This document shows positions 1 through 13,336 of a DNA stretch of 64,000 bases, piece by piece. This stretch comes from Doris montereyensis (Eukaryota; Mollusca; Gastropoda; Nudibranchia; Dorididae): NCBI GenBank assembly GCA_037039925.1, contig JAXRKP010000252.1, forward strand, positions 1 through 64,000, written 5' to 3'. How positions within the stretch are numbered: the stretch's first letter is position 1; every line of letters starts with the position of its first letter. The notes under the pieces are model-generated. The model was not told the origin of the DNA. It made no database searches and saw only the letters and a list, made by a program, of their open reading frames with translations. Both the position numbers and the translations under genes were made by a program.

Positions 1-3000
1 ATTAAAATCGCTAAAATTGTTGTTTTTTGGCTACATCATTTGTCCTATGTTTAAAATTTCCCACTTACTAAAACGGTCTAGAGCTCTCAATTTTGTAGGA
101 CAGTTAGTTCTTAGATCGCAGATGAAGGTAAAAGAAAAAGATTTAGAATATTGCTTTTCATCTTACAGTTAATCTTAAGCTCATATCCTGACCATTAATT
201 AAAATGGTTAAAATTGTTGTTTTCTCGCTACATCATTTCTGCTATGTTTAAAATTTCCCACTTACTAAAACGATCTAAAGCTCTCAATTTTCTAGGACAA
301 TTATTCCTCGGCTCATAGATGACAATAAAAGAATGAGATTTCGAATATTTCTTTTCATCTTACAGTTAATCTCAAGCTCATATCATGACCATTAATTAAA
401 ACGGTTGAATTTGTGCCTTTTTGGCTACATCATTTCTCCTATATTTTAAATTTCTCACTTACTAAAAAGGTCTAGAGTAATGATTTTTCTAGGACAGTTA
501 GTCCTCAGCTCACAGATGAGGTTAAAAGAAGAAGATTTAGAATATTGCTTTTTGTCTTACAGTTAATCTCAAGCTCATATCATGACCATTAATTAAAATC
601 GCTAAAATTGTTGTTTTTTGGCTACATCATTTCTCCTATGTTTAAAATTTCCCACTTACTAAAACGGTCTAAAGCTCTCAATTTTCTAGGACAGTTAGAT
701 CTCGGCTGGCAGATGAAAAAAAGAAAAAGATTTAGAATATTTTTTTTCATCTTACAGTTAATCTCAAGCTCATATCATGACCATTAATTAAAACGGTTAA
801 TTTGTGCCTTTTTGGCTACATCATTTCTCCTATATTTTAAATTTCTCACTTACTACTAAAAGGTCTAAAGTAATGATTTTTCTAGGACAGTTATTCCTGA
901 GCTCACAGATGAGGTTAAAAGAAGAAGATTTAGAATATTTGCTTTTTCGTCTTACAGTTAATCTCAAGCTCATATCATGACCATTAATTAAAATGGTTAA
1001 AATGTTTGTTTTTTGGCTACATCATTTCTTCTATGTTTAAAATTTCCCACTTACTAAAACGGTCTAGAGCTCTCAATTTTCTAGGACAATTAGTCCTCGG
1101 CTCATAGATGACAATAAAAGAATAAGATTTAGAATATTTGTTTTCATCTTACAGTTAATCTCAAACTCATATCATGACCATTAATTAAAACGGTTGAATT
1201 TGTGCCTTTTTGGCTACATCATTTCTCCTATATTTAAAATTTCTCACTTACTAAAAAGGTCTAAAGTAATGATTTTTCTAGGACAGTTAGTCCTGAGCTC
1301 ACAGATGAGGTTAAAAGAAGAAGATTTACAATATTGCTTTTTGTCTTACAGTTAATCTCAAGCTCATATCATGACCATTAATTAAAATCGCTAAAATTGT
1401 TGTTTTTTGGCTACATCATTTCTCCTATGTTTAAAATTTCCCACTTACTAAAACGGTCTAGAGCTCTCAATTTTGTAGGACAGTTAGTTCTTAGATCGCA
1501 GATGAAGGTAAAAGAAAAAGATTTAGAATATTGCTTTTCATCTTACAGTTAATCTTAAGCTCATATCCTGACCATTAATTAAAATGGTTAAAATTGTTGT
1601 TTTTTCGCTACATCATTTCTGCTATGTTTAAAATTTCCCACTTACTAAAACGATCTAAAGCTCTCAATTTTCTAGGACAATTATTCCTCGGCTCATAGAT
1701 GACAATAAAAGAATGAGATTTCGAATATTTCTTTTCATCTTACAGTTAATCTCAAACTCATATCATGACCATTAATCAAAACGGTTGAATTTGTGCCTTT
1801 TTGGCTACATCATTTCTCCTATATTTTAAATTTCTCACTTACTAAAAAGGTCTAGAGTAATGATTTTTCTAGGACAGTTAGTCCTCAGCTCACAGATGAG
1901 GTTAAAAGAAGATGATTTAGAATTTTGCTTTTTGTCTTACAGTTAATCTCAAGCTCATATGTTGACCATTAATTAAAATGGTTAAAATTGTTGTTTTTTG
2001 GCTACATCATTTCTCCTATGTTTAAAATTTCCCACTTACTAAAACGGTCTAGAGCTCTCAATTTTCTAGGACAATTAGTCCTCGGCTCATAGATGACAAT
2101 AAAAGAATAAGATTTAGACTATTTTTTTCATCTTACAGTTAATCTCAAGCTCATATCATGACCATTAATTAAAACGGTTGAATTTGTGCCTTTTTGGCTA
2201 CATCATTTCTCCTATATTTTAAATTTCTCACTTACTAAAAAGGTCTAAAGTAATGATTTTTCTAGGACAGTTAGTCCTGAGCTCACAGATGAGGTTAAAA
2301 GAAGAAGATTTAGAATATTGCTTTTTGTCTTACAGTTAATCTCAAGCTCATATCATGACCATTAATTAAAATCGCTAAAATTGTTGTTTTTTGGCTACAT
2401 CATTTCTCCTATGTTTAAAATTTCCCACTTACTAAAACGGTCTAAAGCTCTCAATTTTGTAGGACAGTTAGTTCTTAAATGGCAGATGAAGGTAAAAGAT
2501 AAAAGATTTAGAATATTGTTTTTCATCTTACAGTTAATCTCAAGCTCATATCATGACCATTAATTAAAATAGTTAATTTGTTGTTTTTTGGCTACATCAT
2601 TTCTCCTATGTTTAAAATTTCCCACTTACTAAAACGGTCTAAAGCTCTCAATTTTCTAGGACAATTATTCCTCGGCTCATAGATGACAATAAAAGAATAA
2701 GATTTAGAATATTTCTTTTCATCTTACAGTTAATCTCAAGCTCATATCATGACCATTAATTAAAACGGTTGAATTTGTGCCTTTTTGGCTACATCATTTC
2801 TCCTATATTTTAAATTTCTCACTTACTAAAAAGGTCTAAAGTAATGATTTTTCTAGGACAGTTAGTCCTGAGCTCACAGATAAGGTTAAAAGAAGAAGAT
2901 TTAGAATATTGCTTTTTGTCTTACAGTTAATCTCAAGCTCATATCATGACCATTAATTAAAATCGCTAAAATTGTTGTTTTTTGGCTACATCATTTCTCC

Positions 3001-6000
3001 TATGTTTAAAATGTCCCACTTACTAAAACGGTCTAAAGCTCTCAATTTTGTAAGACAGTTAGATCTTAAATGGCAGATGAAGGTAAAAGAAAAAGATTTA
3101 GAATATTTTTTTTCATCTTACAGTTAATCTCAAGCTCATATCATGACCATTAATTAAAACGGTTGAATTTGGTTTTTTTTTGGCTACATCATTTCTCCTA
3201 TATTTTAAATTTCTCACTTACTAAAAAGGTCTAAAGTAATGATTTTCTAGGACACATTATTTCCTAAAGCTCATAGATGAGGTTAAAAGAAGAAGATTTA
3301 GAATATTGCTTTTCGTCTTACAGTTAATCTCAAGCTCATATCATGACCATTAATTAAAATGGTTAAAATGTTTGTTTTTTGACTACATCATTTCTTCTAT
3401 GTTTAAAATTTCCCACTTACTAAAACGGTCTAGAGCTCTCAATTTTCTAGGACAATTAGTCCTCGGCTCATAGATGACAATAAAAGAATAAGATTTAGAA
3501 TTATTTTTTTCATCTTACAGTTAATCTCAAACTCATATCATGACCATTAATTAAAACGGTTGAATTTGTGCCTTTTTGGCTACATCATTTCTCCTATATT
3601 TAAAATTTCTCACTTACTAAAAAGGTCTAAAGTAATGATTTTTCTAGGACAGTTAGTCCTGAGCTCACAGATGAGGTTAAAAGAAGAAGATTTACAATAT
3701 TGCTTTTTGTCTTACAGTTAATCTCAAGCTCATATCATGACCATTAATTAAAATCGCTAAAATTGTTGTTTTTTGGCTACATCATTTCTCCTATGTTTAA
3801 AATTTCCCACTTACTAAAACGGTCTAGAGCTCTCAATTTTGTAGGACAGTTAGTTCTTAGATCGCAGATGAAGGTAAAAGAAAAAGATTTAGAATATTGC
3901 TTTTCATCTTACAGTTAATCTCAAGCTCATATCCTGACCATTAATTAAAATGGTTAAAATTGTTGTTTTTTGGCTACATCATTTCTCCTATGTTTAAAAT
4001 TTCCCACTTACTAAAACGATCTAAAGCTCTCAATTTTCTAGGACAATTATTCCTCGGCTCATAGATGACAATAAAAGAATAAGATTTCGAATATTTCTTT
4101 TCATCTTACAGTTAATCTCAAACTCATATCATGACCATTAATTAAAACGGTTGAATTTGTGCCTTTTTGGCTACATCATTTCTCCTATATTTTAAATTTC
4201 TCACTTACTAAAAAGGTCTAGAGTAATGATTTTTCTAGGACAGTTAGTCCTCAGCTCACAGATGAGGTTAAAAGAAGAAGATTTAGAATATTGCTTTTCG
4301 TCTTACAGTTAATCTCAAGCTCATATCATGACCATTAATTAAAATGGTTAAAATTGTTGTTTTTTGGCTACATCATTTCTCCTATGTTTAAAATTTCCCA
4401 CTTACTAAAACGGTCTAGAGCTCTCAATTTTCTAGGACAATTAGTCCTCGGCTCATAGATGACAATAAAAGAATAAGATTTAGAATATTTTTTTCATCTT
4501 ACAGTTAATCTCAAGCTCATATCATGACCATTAATTAAAACGGTTGAATTTCTCCTATATTTTTTTGGCTACATCATTTCTCCTATATTTTAAATTTCTC
4601 ACTTACTAAAAAGGTCTAAAGTAATGATTTTTCTAGGACAGTTAGTCCTGAGCTCACAGATGAGGTTAAAAGAAGAAGATTTAGAATATTGCTTTTTGTC
4701 TTACAGTTAATCTCAAGCTCATATCATGACCATTAATTAAAATCGCTAAAATTGTTGTTTTTTGGCTACATCATTTCTCCTATGTTTAAAATTTCCCACT
4801 TACTAAAACGGTCTAGAGCTCTCAATTTTGTAGGACAGTTAGTTCTTAGATCGCAGATGAAGGTAAAAGAAAAAGATTTAGAATATTGTTTTTCATCTTA
4901 CAGTTAATCTCAAGCTCATATCATGACCATTAATTAAAATGGTTAAAATTGTTGTTTTTTGGCTACATCATTTCTCCTATGTTTAAAATTTCCCACTTAC
5001 TAAAACGATCTAAAGCTCTCAATTTTCTAGGACAATTATTCCTCGGCTCATAGATGACAATAAAAGAATGAGATTTCGAATATTTCTTTTCATCTTACAG
5101 TTAATCTCAAGCTCATTTCATGACCATTAATTAAAACGGTTGAATTTGTGCCTTTTTGGCTACATCATTTCTCCTATATTTTAAATTTCTCACTTACTAA
5201 AAAGGTCTAAAGTAATGATTTTTCTAGGACAGTTAGTCCTGAGCTCACAGATGAGGTTAAAAGAAGAAGATTTAGAATATTGCTTTTTGTCTTACAGTTA
5301 ATCTCAAGCTCATATCATGACCATTAATTAAAATCGCTAAAATTGTTGTTTTTTGGCTACATCATTTCTCCTATGTTTAAAATGTCCCACTTACTAAAAC
5401 GGTCTAAAGCTCTCAATTTTCTAAGACAGTTAGATCTTCGGCAGATGAAGGTAAAAGAAAAAGATTTAGAATATTTTTTTTCATCTTACAGTTAATCTCA
5501 AGCTCATATCATGACCATTAATTAAAACGGTTGAATTTGTTTTTTTTGGCTACATCATTTCTCCTATATTTTAAATTTCTCACTTACTAAAAAGGTCTAA
5601 AGTAATGATTTTTCTAGGACAGTTAGTCCTAAGCTCACAGATGAGGTTAAAAGAAGAAGATTTAGAATATTTCTTTTTGTCTTACAGTTAATCTCAAGCT
5701 CATATCATGACCATTAATTAAAATGGTTAAAATGTTTGTTTTTTGCCTACATCATTTCTTCTATGTTTAAAATTTCCCACTTACTAAAACGGTCTAGAGC
5801 TCTCGGTCTAGAGCTCTCAATTTTCTAGGACAATTAGTCCTCGGCTCATAGATGACAATAAAAGAATAAGATTTAGAATTATTTTTTTCATCTTACAGTT
5901 AATCTCAAACTCATATCATGACCATTAATTAAAACGGTTGAATTTGTGCCTTTTTGGCTACATCATTTCTCCTATATTTTAAATTTCTCACTTACTAAAA

Positions 6001-9000
6001 AGGTCTAAAGTAATGATTTTTCTAGGACAGTTAGTCCTGAGCTCACAGATGAGGTTAAAAGAAGAAGATTTACAATATTGCTTTTTGTCTTACAGTTAAT
6101 CTCAAGCTCATATCATGACCATTAATTAAAATCGCTAAAATTGTTGTTTTTTGGCTACATCATTTCTCCTATGTTTAAAATTTCCCACTTACTAAAACGG
6201 TCTAGAGCTCTCAATTTTTGTAGGACAGTTAGTTCTTAGATCGCAGATAAAGGTAAAAGAAAAAGATTTAGAATATTGCTTTTCATCTTACAGTTAATCT
6301 CAAGCTCATATCCTGACCATTAATTAAAATGGTTAAAATTGTTGTTTTTTGGCTACATCATTTCTGCTATGTTTAAAATTTCCCACTTACTAAAACGATC
6401 TAAAGCTCTCAATTTTCTAGGACAATTATTCCTCGGCTCATAGATGACAATAAAAGAATGAGATTTCGAATATTTCTTTTCATCTTACAGTTAATCTCAA
6501 GCTCATATCATGACCATTAATTAAAACGGTTGAATTTGTGCCTTTTTGGCTACATCATTTCTCCTATATTTTAAATTTCTCACTTACTAAAAAGGTCTAG
6601 AGTAATGATTTTTCTAGGACAGTTAGTCCTCAGCTCACAGATGAGGTTAAAAGAAGAAGATTTAGAATATTGCTTTTCGTCTTACAGTTAATCTCAAGCT
6701 CATATCATGACCATTAATTAAAATTGTTAAAATTGTTGTTTTTTGGCTACATCATTTCTCCTATGTTTAAAATTTCCCACTTACTAAAACGGTCTAGAGC
6801 TCTCAATTTTCTAGGACAATTAGTCCTCGGCTCATAGATGACAATAAAAGAATAAGATTTAGAATATTTTTTTCATCTTACAGTTAATCTCAAGCTCATA
6901 TCATGACCATTAATTAAAACGGTTGAATTTGTGCCTTTTTGGCTACATCATTTCTCCTATATTTTAAATTTCTCACTTACTAAAAAGGTCTAAAGTAATG
7001 ATTTTTTTAGGACAGTTAGTCCTGAGCTCACAGATGAGGTTAAAAGAAGAAGATTTAGAATATTGCTTTTTGTCTTACAGTTAATCTCAAGCTCATATCA
7101 TGACCATTAATTAAAATCGCTAAAATTGTTGTTTTTTGGCTACATCATTTCTCCTATGTTTAAAATTTCCCACTTACTAAAACGGTCTAGAGCTCTCAAT
7201 TTTTTAGGACAGTTAGTTCTTAGATGGCAGATGAAGGTAAAAGAAAAAGATTTAGAATATTGCTTTTCATCTTACAGTTAATCTCAAGCTCATATCATGA
7301 CCATTAATTAAAATGGTTAAAATTGTTGTTTTTTGGCTACATCATTTCTCCTATGTTTAAAATTTCCCACTTACTAAAACGGTCTAAAGCTCTCAATTTT
7401 CTAGGACAATTATTCCTCGGCTCATAGATGACAATAAAAGAATAAGATTTAGAAATTTTTTTCATCTTACAGTTAATCTCAAGCTCATTTCATGACCATT
7501 AATTAAAACGGTTGAATTTGTGCCTTTTTGGCTACATCATTTCTCCTATATTTTAAATTTCTCACTTACTAAAAAGGTCTAAAGTAATGATTTTTCTAGG
7601 ACAGTTAGTCCTGAGCTCACAGATGAGGTTAAAAGAAGAAGATTTAGAATATTGCTTTTTGTCTTACAGTTAATCTCAAGCTCATATCATGACCATTAAT
7701 TAAAATCGCTAAAATTGTTGTTTTTTGGCTACATCATTTCTCCTATGTTTAAAATGTCCCACTTAGAAAAACGGTCTAAAGCTCTCAATTTTGTAAGACA
7801 GTTAGATCTTAAATCGCAGATGAAGGCTCATAGATGACAATAAAAAATAAGATTTAGAATATTTTTTTTCATCTTACAGTTAATCTCAAGCTCATATCAT
7901 GACCATTAATTAAAACGGTTGAATTTGTGCCTTTTTGGCTACATCATTTCTCCTATATTTTAAATTTCTCACTTACTAAAAAGGTCTAAAGTAATGATTT
8001 TTCTAGGACAGTTATTCCTCAGCTCACAGATGAGGTTAAAAGAAGAAGATTTAGAATATTGCTTTTTCGTCTTACAGTTAATCTCAAGCTCATATCATGA
8101 CCATTAATTAAAATGGTTAAAATTGTTTGTTTTTTGCCTACATCATTTCTTCTATGTTTAAAATTTCCCACTTACTAAAACGGTCTAGAGCTCTCAATTT
8201 TCTAGGACAATTAGTCCTCGGCTCATAGATGACAATAAAAGAATAAGATTTAGAATTATTTTTTTCATCTTACAGTTAATCTCAAACTCATATCATGACC
8301 ATTAATTAAAACGGTTGAATTTGTGCCTTTTTGGCTACATCATTTCTCCTATATTTTAAATTTCTCACTTACTAAAAAGGTCTAAAGTAATGATTTTTCT
8401 AGGACAGTTAGTCCTGAGCTCACAGATGAGGTTAAAAGAAGAAGATTTACAATATTGCTTTTTGTCTTACAGTTAATCTCAAGCTCATATCATGACCATT
8501 AATTAAAATCGCTAAAATTGTTGTTTTTTGGCTACATCATTTCTCCTATGTTTAAAATTTCCCACTTACTAAAACGGTCTAGAGCTCTCAATTTTGTAGG
8601 ACAGTTAGTTCTTAGATCGCAGATGAAGGTAAAAGAAGAAAAGATTTAGAATATTGCTTTTCATCTTACAGTTAATCTCAAGCTCATATCCTGACCATTA
8701 ATTAAAATGGTTAAAATTGTTGTTTTTTGGCTACATCATTTCTGCTATGTTTAAAATTTCCCACTTACTAAAACGATCTAAAGCTCTCAATTTTCTAGGA
8801 CAATTATTCCTCGGCTCATAGATGACAATAAAAGAATGAGATTTCGAATATTTCTTTTCATCTTACAGTTAATCTCAAGCTCATATCATGACCATTAATT
8901 AAAACGGTTGAATTTGTGCCTTTTTGGCTACATCATTTCTCCTATATTTTAAATTTCTCACTTACTAAAAAGGTCTAAAGTAATGATTTTTCTAGGACAG

Positions 9001-12000
9001 TTAGTCCTCAGCTCACAGATGAGGTTAAAAGAAGAAGATTTAGAATATTTTGCTTTTTGTCTTACAGTTAATCTCAAGCTCATATCATGACCATTAATTA
9101 AAATGGTTAAAATTGTTGTTTTTTGGCTACATCATTTCTCCTATGTTTAAAATTTCCCACTTACTAAAACGGTCTAGAGCTCTCAATTTTCTAGGACAAT
9201 TAGTCCTCGGCTCATAGATGACAATAAAAGAATAAGATTTAGAATATTTTTTTTCATCTTACAGTTAATCTCAAGCTCATATCATGACCATTAATTAAAA
9301 CGGTTGAATTTGTGCCTTTTTGGCTACATCATTTCTCCTATATTTTAAATTTCTCACTTACTAAAAAGGTCTAAAGTAATGATTTTTCTAGGACAGTTAG
9401 TCCTGAGCTCACAGATGAGGTTAAAAGAAGAAGATTTACAATATTGCTTTTTGTCTTACAGTTAATCTCAAGCTCATATCATGACCATTAATTAAAATCG
9501 CTAAAATTGTTGTTTTTTGGCTACATCATTTCTCCTATGTTTAAAATTTCCCACTTACTAAAACGGTCTAGAGCTCTCAATTTTGTAGGACAGTTAGTTC
9601 TTAGATCGCAGATAAAGGTAAAAGAAAAAAATTTAGAATATTGCTTTTCATCTTACAGTTAATCTCAAGCTCATATCATGACCATTAATTAAAATGGTTA
9701 AAATTGTTGTTTTTTGGCTACATCATTTCTGCTATGTTTAAAATTTCCCACTTACTAAAACGATCTAAAGCTCTCAATTTTCTAGGACAATTATTCCTCG
9801 GCTCATAGATGACAATAAAAGAATAAGATTTCGAATATTTCTTTTCATCTTACAGTTAATCTCAAGCTCATATCATGACCATTAATTAAAACGGTTGAAT
9901 TTGTGCCTTTTTGGCTACATCATTTCTCCTATATTTTAAATTTCTCACTTACTAAAAAGGTCTAAAGTAATGATTTTTCTAGGACAGTTAGTCCTGAGCT
10001 CACAGATGAGGTTAAAAGAAGAAGATTTAGAATATTGCTTTTCGTCTTACAGTTAATCTCAAGCTCATATCATGACCATTAATTAAAATCGCTAAAATTG
10101 TTGTTTTTTGGCTACATCATTTCTCCTATGTTTAAAATTTCCCACTTACTAAAACGGTCTAAAGCTCTCAATTTTCTAGGACAGTTAGTCCTTAAATCGC
10201 AGATGACAATAAAAGAAAAAGATTTAGAATATTTTTTTTCATCTTACAGTTAATCTCAAGCTCATATCATGACCATTAATTAAAACGGTTGAATTTGTGC
10301 CATTTTTTGGCTACATCATTTCTCCTATATTTTAAATTTCTCACTTACTAAAAAGGTCTAAAGTAATGATTTTTCTAGGACAGTTAGTCCTAAGCTCACA
10401 GATGAGGTTAAAAGAAGAAGATTTAGAATATTGCTTTTTGTCTTACAGTTAATCTCAAGCTCATATCATGACCATTAATTAAAATGGTTAAAATGTTTGT
10501 TTTTTTGCCTACATCATTTCTTCTATGTTTAAAATTTCCCACTTACTAAAACGGTCTAGAGCTCTCAATTTTCTAGGACAATTAGTCCTCGGCTCATAGA
10601 TGACAATAAAAGAATAAGATTTAGAATATTTTTTTCATCTTACAGTTAATCTCAAGCTCATATCATGACCATTAATTAAAACGGTTGAATTTGTGCCTTT
10701 TTGGCTACATCATTTCTCCTATATTTTAAATTTCTCACTTACTAAAAAGGTCTAAAGTAATGATTTTTCTAGGACAGTTAGTCCTGAGCTCACAGATGAG
10801 GTTAAAAGAAGAAGATTTAGAATATTGCTTTTTGTCTTACAGTTAATCTCAAGCTCATATCATGACCATTAATTAAAATCGCTAAAATTTTGTTTTTTGG
10901 CTACATCATTTCTCCTATGTTTAAAATTTCCCACTTACTAAAACGGTCTAGAGCTCTCAATTTTTTAGGACAGTTAGTTCTTAGATCGCAGATGAAGGTA
11001 AAAGAAAAAAATTTAGAATATTGTTTTTCATCTTACAGTTAATCTCAAGCTCATATCATGACCATTAATTAAAATGGTTAAAATTGTTGTTTTTTGGCTG
11101 CATCATTTCTCCTATGTTTAAAATTTCCCACTTACTAAAACGATCTAAAGCTCTCAATTTTCTAGGACAATTATTCCTCGGCTCATAGATGACAATAAAA
11201 GAATAAGATTTCGAATATTTCTTTTCATCTTACAGTTAATCTCAAGCTCATATCATGACCATTAATTAAAACTGTTGAATTTGTGCCTTTTTGGCTACAT
11301 CATTTCTCCTATATTTTAAATTTCTCACTTACTAAAAAGGTCTAAAGTAATGATTTTTCTAGGACAGTTAGTCCTCAGCTCACAGATGAGGTTAAAAGAA
11401 GAGATTTAGAATTTGCTTTTTGTCTTACAGTTAATCTCAAGCTCATATCATGACCATTAATTAAAATGGTTAAAATTGTTGTTTTTTGGCTACATCATTT
11501 CTCCTATGTTTAAAATTTCCCACTTACTAAAACGGTCTAGAGCTCTCAATTTTCTAGGACAATTAGTCCTCGGCTCATAGATGACAATAAAAGAATAAGA
11601 TTTAGAATATTTTTTTCATCTTACAGTTAATCTCAAGCTCATATCATGACCATTAATTAAAACGGTTGAATTTGTGCCTTTTTGGCTACATCATTTCTCC
11701 TATATTTTAAATTTCTCACTTACTAAAAAGGTCTAAAGTAATGATTTTTCTAGGACAGTTAGTCCTGAGCTCACAGATGAGGTTAAAAGAAGAAGATTTA
11801 CAATATTGCTTTTTGTCTTACAGTTAATCTCAAGCTCATATCATGACCATTAATTAAAATCGCTAAAATTGTTGTTTTTTGGCTACATCATTTCTCCTAT
11901 GTTTAAAATTTCCCACTTACTAAAACGGTCTAGAGCTCTCAATTTTGTAGGACAGTTAGTTCTTAGATCGCAGATGAAGGTAAAAGAAAAAGATTTAGAA

Positions 12001-12836
12001 TATTGCTTTTCATCTTACAGTTAATCTCAAGCTCATATCCTGACCATTAATGAAAATGGTTAAAATTGTTGTTTTTTGGCTACATCATTTCTCCTATGTT
12101 TAAAATTTCCCACTTACTAAAACGATCTAAAGCTCTCAATTTTCTAGGACAATTATTCCTCGGCTCATAGATGACAATAAAAGAATAAGATTTAGAATAT
12201 TTTTTTTCATCTTACAGTTAATCTCAAGCTCATATCATGACCATTAATTAAAACGGTTGAATTTGTGCCTTTTTGGCTACATCATTTCTCCTATATTTTA
12301 AATTTCTCACTTACTAAAAAGGTCTAGAGTAATGATTTTTCTAGGACAGTTAGTCCTCAGCTCACAGATGAGGTTAAAAGAAGGAGATTTAGAATATTGT
12401 TTTTTCGTCTTACAGTTAATCTCAAGCTCATATCATGACAATTAATTAAAATGGTTAAAATGTTTGTTTTTCGGCTACATCATTTCTTCAATGTTTAAAA
12501 TTTCCCACTTACTAAAACGGTCTAGAGCTCTCAATTTTCTAGGACAATTAGTCCTCGGCTCATAGATGACAATAAAAGAATAAGATTTAGAATATTTGTT
12601 TTCATCTTACAGTTAATCTCAAGCTCATATCATGATCATTAATTAAAATCGTTAAAATTGTTGTTTTTTGGCTACATCATTTCTCCTATGTTTAAAATGT
12701 CCCACTTACTAAAACGGTCTAGAGCTTTCAATTTTTAGGACAGTTAGTTCTTAGATCGCAGATAAAGGTAAAAAAAAAGATTTAGAATATTGCTTTTCAT
12801 CTTACAATTAATCTCAAGGTCATATCATGACCATTA
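1..12836 (+). repeat. Satellite array, homogenised 12-mer higher-order repeat (5+7 monomers)
   Basis: About 65 head-to-tail monomers of ~195-200 bp. Four classes recur. A carries TTAAAATCGCTAAAATTG and usually GTTCTTAGATCGCAG. B carries ACGATCTAAAGCTC and ACAATTATTCCTCGG. C carries ACGGTTGAATTTGTGCC and GATGAGGTTAAAAGAAG. D carries ACAATTAGTCCTCGGCTC. They are ordered in two alternating blocks, A-B-C-D-C and A-B-C-A'-C-D-C. Block starts read by eye are 1 (7-mer), 1381 (5), 2365 (7), 3747 (5), 4736 (7), 6125 (5), 7110 (7), 8502 (5), 9491 (7), 10872 (5) and 11853 (the order breaks after D at ~12.64 kb). The 12-mer period is therefore 2366-2378 bp. Equivalent monomers one period apart are nearly identical, while neighbouring classes differ much more. 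No frame stays open through a monomer because CATTAATTAA supplies stops. The function is unknown; centromeric or heterochromatic satellite is an inference. Confidence 0.93.
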
Positions 12837-13135
12837 ATGAAAATGGTTAAAATTGTTGTTTTTTGGCTGGATCATTTCTCCTATGTTCAAAATTTCCCAC
12901 TTACTAAAACGATCTAAAGCTCTTAATTTTCTAGGACAATTATTCCTCGGCTCATAGATGACAATAAAAGAATGAGATTTCGAATATTTCTGTTCATCTT
13001 ACAGTTAATCTCAAGCTCATTTCATGAGCATGAATTAAAACGGTCTAGAGCTCTCAATTTTACAGGACAGTTACTTCTCAGCTCACAGATGAATGTAAAA
13101 GAAAAAGATTTAGAACATCAATTTTCATTTTACAG
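12837..13135 (+). repeat. Decaying end of the HOR and variant monomer leading into insert E
   Basis: A B-like monomer with several substitutions (GGCTGGATCATTTC in place of GGCTACATCATTTC) is joined at ~13030 to the second half of another monomer. About 90 bp is missing at the join: GAGCATGAATTAAAACGG runs directly into GTCTAGAGCTCTC. The second half has the unusual signature TTTTACAGGACAGTTACTTC. That signature also lies immediately upstream of inserts E4 (~28580) and E5 (~33720), and a close relative precedes E6 (~59190). It is therefore part of a larger amplified unit and not random decay. Confidence 0.75.
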
Positions 13136-13336
13136 ATGTGGTGCCATGCATGAACATGATCCTTTTTTCCTCAATATTACCATGTATATAAGGCTTCCCA
13201 TCTCCTTTATTTTGTGTCAAATCAAGGGAAATAACTTAAAAGGCATATTTTTGGATCAGTGATGGTTTTTACTACTAGACTCCCTTTGCAATCACATAAT
13301 TCCATGCATGAACCCGATAACCCACATGTTCAAGAT
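13136..13336 (+). repeat. Insert E, copy 1 (~200 bp satellite-interrupting element with TATA box)
   Basis: Non-satellite sequence replaces about 85 bp of a monomer, from just after the TTTTACAG equivalent to just before the TTTAAAATTTCCCAC box. It contains TATATAAGG at 13185-13193, CAAATCAAGGGAAATAAC near 13217, and a direct repeat CCATGCATGAAC at 13144-13155 and 13302-13313 (158 bp apart). The same sequence recurs five more times in this window at the same monomer position. I do not recognise it as a known transposon and see no coding capacity. Possibilities are a degenerate short mobile element captured once and then amplified with the satellite, or a divergent second satellite segment. Confidence 0.8.

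Noticed and set aside
2381..2563. Recurring 60-96 residue open frames in satellite monomers (also 12972, 15341, 22528, 26933, 28292, 31083, 52791, 59111), with similar ISPMFKISHLLKRS-type translations
   Set aside because: They are the same monomer translated. Many begin at TTG and not ATG, all close at the monomer's own stop, and indels between copies shift the frame. No known domain is seen.
1..12640. CRISPR array (regular direct repeats)
   Set aside because: The whole ~197 bp unit is repeated with no unique spacers, no cas genes are near, and the genome is eukaryotic.
13136..13336. Insert E as a retroviral or LTR fragment because of its TATA box
   Set aside because: No LTR termini, primer-binding site, polypurine tract or coding remnant is visible in ~200 bp.
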